The notes beneath the pieces were generated by a model. That model was not told the DNA's origin, did not search any database, and worked only from the letters and a program-made list of their open reading frames with translations. Below, in pieces: positions 61,338 to 64,000 of a stretch of 64,000 bases of DNA. Source of the stretch: Bdellovibrio bacteriovorus (GTDB lineage Bacteria > Bdellovibrionota > Bdellovibrionia > Bdellovibrionales > Bdellovibrionaceae). The DNA lies in NCBI RefSeq assembly GCF_001592755.1, contig NZ_LUKF01000006.1:19254-83253 (forward strand), written 5' to 3'. How positions within the stretch are numbered: the first letter of the stretch is position 1; each line of letters starts with the position of its first letter. The translations under genes and the position numbers were made by a program.

Positions 61338-61362
61338 AATTCAAATTCCAAAGACAGAAAGC

Positions 61363-61560
61363 TTACTTAGCAGCTGCAGCTTCGCTCTTTTGACAGTCCG
61401 CGCACTTCTTATCAACAGCGCACTCTGTACCAGAGCATTCTTTCTTCGCTTCAGTTTTATGACCGCAATTGCAACCGGCATGATCATGAGATTTTGTATG
61501 AGCGCAAGCACCCAACATCATAGCCACAGCGGAAGTTAAAAGGATTGTTTTAAGGTTCAT
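61363..61560 (-). CDS. Small Cys/His-rich lipoprotein
   Basis: 65 aa from the ATG at 61560, set by TAGGAG; the longer frame reaching 61758 is not credible. Lipoprotein signal ends MLGAC-A. The mature ~47 residues contain six further Cys and several His: HTKSHDHAGCNCGHKTE and ECAVDKKCADCQ, a metal-binding composition. Ends in a poly-Ala tail. May bind Cu, Zn or Hg in the periplasm; function not shown. Monocistronic, next to the efflux operon. Confidence 0.8.
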   Translation of the reverse strand: MNLKTILLTSAVAMMLGACAHTKSHDHAGCNCGHKTEAKKECSGTECAVDKKCADCQKSEAAAAK

Positions 61561-61832
61561 TGAAGTACTCCTATGTTGTGTCACTTCTAAGCTTGAACCA
61601 AAGATTTGCTGTGTACAAGAACAAACACATCTCCACCGACCGTATAGAAACTTCATGGAAATGCCGCTTTGAGGCTTAAAATCTTCGTAATTTTGCTCGA
61701 AAAAGATGCAAATTCTCCTCTTATATGGGACTTGATGCACAGTGTGTAATTTCAACAAAATCCTAACACATTGTTTTGTTGAATCTATCTGCGAACTGGG
61801 GCTTAATGAGTCCGATTCGCGGAGGGGGCCCG

Positions 61833-62735
61833 ATGAATTTCGTTAAGGGGACATTATTACTGACGATGCTGTTGGCATTTACGGCCAAGGCAAAGTCCAC
61901 AGTTCCCTACTCCTCAGCTTCCAGTGCCGCTACAAAGCCCCAAGTCGTTTATCACGAGTATTATACGATCAACGAAAAAACCTCTCAGATAGGCGGACCT
62001 AAAGCCGCTTACGACTTGCGCGACTTCTCTCAATTCACTGAACAAATCGGCCCTCATCAGTTTATCGTGATGGCAGCAAAAAAATTGGTCTATAATCTTT
62101 TGCAGTGGACTCTTCATAACGAAGACCGTCCTACTCCAGAAGAAGGATATATCCGCAAACTTCACTTCGGCCGCTGGATCAATGACCCTACAGACGACAC
62201 TTGCATGAACACGCGCGCGAAAGTTCTAGTTCGCGATAGCCTCGGCGAAGTGACTTATCGTAATGAACGCCACTGCGTTGTTGAAGATGGTTTGTGGGAT
62301 GACCCATACACGGGTGATCAAGTGACTTCTTCTCGCGCCATTCAAATCGACCACATGGTTCCTTTAAAGAACGCCTATGTCTCTGGTGCTTACCAATGGG
62401 ACTACAAAACTCGCTGCCTTTACGCGAACTACATGGGCTACCGCAATCACTTGATTCCAGCCGGTGCGAGCCAAAACATGTCTAAAGGCGATCGCGGCCC
62501 TGAAGCTTACATGCCTCCGAACTTGGAATACCGTTGTCAGTACATCAAAGACTGGTTGGCAGTGAAATTTATCTGGAAATTGAATATGAACGCGAATGAA
62601 GCTCAAGCCATCCACGAGACTTTCACAAATTATGGCTGCCGCGCTTCTGATTTCCGCATCACTAAAGAGCAACTCGAAGAACAACGTCAGTACATCAATG
62701 ACAATATCGAGTTCTGCATGATTAATAAAAGATGA
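61833..62735 (+). CDS. Secreted HNH nuclease (DUF1524/GmrSD C-terminal type)
   Basis: 300 aa from the ATG at 61833 (GGAGGGGG upstream); the longer frame from 61776 is rejected. Signal peptide LLLTMLLAFTAKA-KS. The nuclease core is IQIDHMVPLKNAYVSGAYQW (D-H-M-V-P-L), then RNHLIPAGASQNMSKGDRGPEAYMPP (N-x-x-K/G-D-x-x-P), the His-Asn/His-me signature of secreted DUF1524 nucleases. Expected to cut DNA outside or in the periplasm; for a predator, prey DNA is the plausible substrate (inference). The RluA-type gene overlaps its last bases (ATGA). Confidence 0.88.
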   Translation: MNFVKGTLLLTMLLAFTAKAKSTVPYSSASSAATKPQVVYHEYYTINEKTSQIGGPKAAYDLRDFSQFTEQIGPHQFIVMAAKKLVYNLLQWTLHNEDRPTPEEGYIRKLHFGRWINDPTDDTCMNTRAKVLVRDSLGEVTYRNERHCVVEDGLWDDPYTGDQVTSSRAIQIDHMVPLKNAYVSGAYQWDYKTRCLYANYMGYRNHLIPAGASQNMSKGDRGPEAYMPPNLEYRCQYIKDWLAVKFIWKLNMNANEAQAIHETFTNYGCRASDFRITKEQLEEQRQYINDNIEFCMINKR

Positions 62736-63409
62736 GTCTAAAGATCCTCTTTGAGGATGAGTATTTCCTCGCTGCCGAAAAACCTGCTGGCCTTCCCTCG
62801 CAACCCACTGTTGATAAACGCCGCCCCGACTTCTTCACACAATTAAAAAAACAACTGCGCGAAGAGCGTGGTGCCGATTTTTATTTAGGCCTGCATCACC
62901 GTTTAGATCGCGACACCTCGGGCGTGATGATTTTCACGAAAAATAAAATCGCGAATGAACCACTCGCCGAGATGTTTAAGAAACATCTTATTCAAAAGAC
63001 CTATCTTTGTTTAACGGCTTTAAAAAAGTGTCCCGATCAGTGGGAAGTTAAAAATCACTTAGCGGAAGTCCGCGATCCCGTTCTTAAGAAAATCAAGATG
63101 AAGTCCGTTCGCTCCGGCGGAGACAAAGCTCACACTTTGTTTCGCAAGCTGAAGACATTTAAAAAAGGACTTCTTATTGAAGCAAAGCCCTTATCAGGAA
63201 GAATGCACCAGATCCGCGTCCACTTAGCCGAGGCAGGATTGGGAATTTTCGGGGATGATATTTACCCTTCGCCAAAAACACCGGCGGCACCCCGGCTTAT
63301 GTTACACGCTCTTCGACTCGAGTTCACACACCCGTTCTCGAATGAACCGATTATGATAGAGAGTCCTCTTCCAGCGGACCTGAAAGAGATGGAAAAGACT
63401 TTATCTTAA
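62732..63409 (+). CDS. RluA-family pseudouridine synthase
   Basis: 225 aa catalytic domain without an S4 domain. LHHRLDRDTSGVMIFTKN has the catalytic Asp in HRLDRDTSG; KPLSGRMHQIRVHLAEAGLGIFGDDIYP is the second family block. Modifies uridine in rRNA or tRNA; target not assignable. Translation is coupled to the nuclease gene upstream, an unexpected pairing. Confidence 0.92.
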   Translation: MSLKILFEDEYFLAAEKPAGLPSQPTVDKRRPDFFTQLKKQLREERGADFYLGLHHRLDRDTSGVMIFTKNKIANEPLAEMFKKHLIQKTYLCLTALKKCPDQWEVKNHLAEVRDPVLKKIKMKSVRSGGDKAHTLFRKLKTFKKGLLIEAKPLSGRMHQIRVHLAEAGLGIFGDDIYPSPKTPAAPRLMLHALRLEFTHPFSNEPIMIESPLPADLKEMEKTLS

Positions 63410-63414
63410 AAAAA

Positions 63415-63792
63415 TCAGTACACGACATCGACGGTGTTGAGGGATTTAGAAACTACTAGGATTTCTAAATCTTCATTCGAATCGTTCGCCACGAAATGCT
63501 TGTTCTCGTTTTGTGGAAAGAACACGACGCAATCACCAGGCTTAGCGAAAGAAGCTTCGTCTCCTTCATGAATTGTCGCCGTTCCCTTAATAACGAAAAC
63601 AAATTCTTCGACCTCGGCGTGGTAATGTGGACTGGACGCTCTATGACCGGGAACTATGATATCGTGATGAACAAAGACATCTTGCATCCCCAGCAATTCT
63701 GAAAGAACCACAGAGCGAGAGAAAACTTCCCCCGTTCGTTGCGAGGAAAGTTGCTTATGCTGGAATTCGGCGCGTTTAATGATCTTCATCAC
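63415..63792 (-). CDS. Cupin-domain protein
   Basis: 125 aa, single cupin barrel. PGHRASSPHYHAEVEEFVFVIKGTATIHEGDEA is motif 1 with the H-x-H...E metal site and GDCVVFFPQNENKHFVAN is motif 2 with the last His. Small-molecule binding or dioxygenase/isomerase activity; substrate unknown. Monocistronic, convergent with the RluA-type gene. Confidence 0.9.
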   Translation of the reverse strand: MMKIIKRAEFQHKQLSSQRTGEVFSRSVVLSELLGMQDVFVHHDIIVPGHRASSPHYHAEVEEFVFVIKGTATIHEGDEASFAKPGDCVVFFPQNENKHFVANDSNEDLEILVVSKSLNTVDVVY

Positions 63793-63895
63793 TTCGAATT
63801 ATCCTAAATTATAGGCAGAATCAAAAATTATCAGCTAACTCATTGGGTCTGATATTGACGTTTGTAGCCAGAAATGGTTCGATTGTCCTTCGCGT

Positions 63896-63987
63896 GCCCC
63901 GGTGGCGAAATTGGTAGACGCACAGGACTTAAAATCCTGGGCTTCCTTTACAGGGGCGTGCCGGTTCAATTCCGGCCCGGGGCACCA
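63896..63987 (+). tRNA. tRNA-Leu (anticodon UAA)
   Basis: Acceptor GCCCCGG (63896-63902) pairs with CCGGGGC (63977-63983), followed by A and encoded CCA. Anticodon stem CAGGA/TCCTG holds loop CTTAAAA with anticodon TAA (63930-63932). A long variable arm and the T arm GCCGG-TTCAATT-CCGGC are typical of class II tRNA-Leu. A TTGACG (63855-63860) upstream is a fair -35 element. Confidence 0.97.
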
Positions 63988-64000
63988 TTCCTTTCTCTTT

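Overview
The window looks like chromosome of a Bdellovibrionales bacterium (a Bdellovibrio-type predator or close relative). This is inferred from gene content, not from a marker gene: many small secreted proteins and lipoproteins, a TIGR02147-type regulator, a secreted HNH nuclease, a GerE-only LuxR protein with a low-complexity tail, several HD-domain signalling proteins, and complete acyl-CoA breakdown modules. Base composition is moderate and even. I saw no phage, insertion sequence, CRISPR array or rRNA. One tRNA-Leu(UAA) lies at the right end.

Layout. 1-7.3 kb: two divergent pterin-synthase (QueD/PTPS) paralogues, a secreted protein, phosphatidylserine decarboxylase, an FAD dehydrogenase, and an exported protein built of acidic Tyr repeats followed by basic Arg repeats. 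A ~1 kb non-coding stretch (5.9-6.95 kb) follows, holding a long branched inverted repeat and three covarying 19-bp dyads, then a GlsB/YeaQ membrane protein. 7.3-12.2 kb: IcmF, enoyl-CoA hydratase and 3-hydroxyacyl-CoA dehydrogenase. 12.3-16.6 kb: a tight operon of a RelA/SpoT-like nucleotidyltransferase, PlsC and an Mpo1-like protein. 16.7-27.8 kb: a lipoprotein metalloprotease, a CPXCG protein/GNAT/FAD oxidase trio, the fadB-thiolase pair split by a second long inverted repeat, a regulator and a KH protein. 27.8-34.9 kb: malic enzyme-Pta, ChrA, HflX, a secreted lytic-transglycosylase-like pair and a thioesterase. 34.9-43.8 kb: motility and signalling (LuxR-type protein, CheY, CheX, a degenerate HD-GYP, an Hpt-like protein with a FliM-like tail, an HD-GYP) interleaved with RDD, CCA-transferase and QueG genes. 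43.9-49.9 kb: an operon of ureohydrolase, PLP aldolase and tryptophan 2,3-dioxygenase, then a nitroreductase and a LysR regulator. 49.9-56 kb: Bcp, FadD, HiPIP, an exported tandem methyltransferase-like protein and MerC. 56-64 kb: TetR/TolC/RND efflux without an adaptor gene, a Cys/His lipoprotein, a secreted HNH nuclease, an RluA-type synthase, a cupin and the tRNA.

How the genes work together. FadD, FadB, thiolase, crotonase, 3-hydroxyacyl-CoA dehydrogenase, IcmF and malic enzyme make a coherent route from fatty and branched acids to central metabolism, as expected of a predator feeding on prey lipid and protein; tryptophan dioxygenase and the amino-acid oxidase fit the same diet. QueD and QueG belong to queuosine synthesis. 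CheY-CheX-HD sits behind a good match to a flagellar sigma-28 promoter.

Most unusual: the RelA/SpoT-like protein (14779-15885) that keeps the catalytic Asp and Glu but lacks the guanine-stacking motif and is coupled to a phospholipid acyltransferase; the long inverted repeats at 6002-6156 and 24047-24176 with multi-hairpin loops; the three covarying dyads at 6500-6694; and the TDO/ureohydrolase/aldolase operon.
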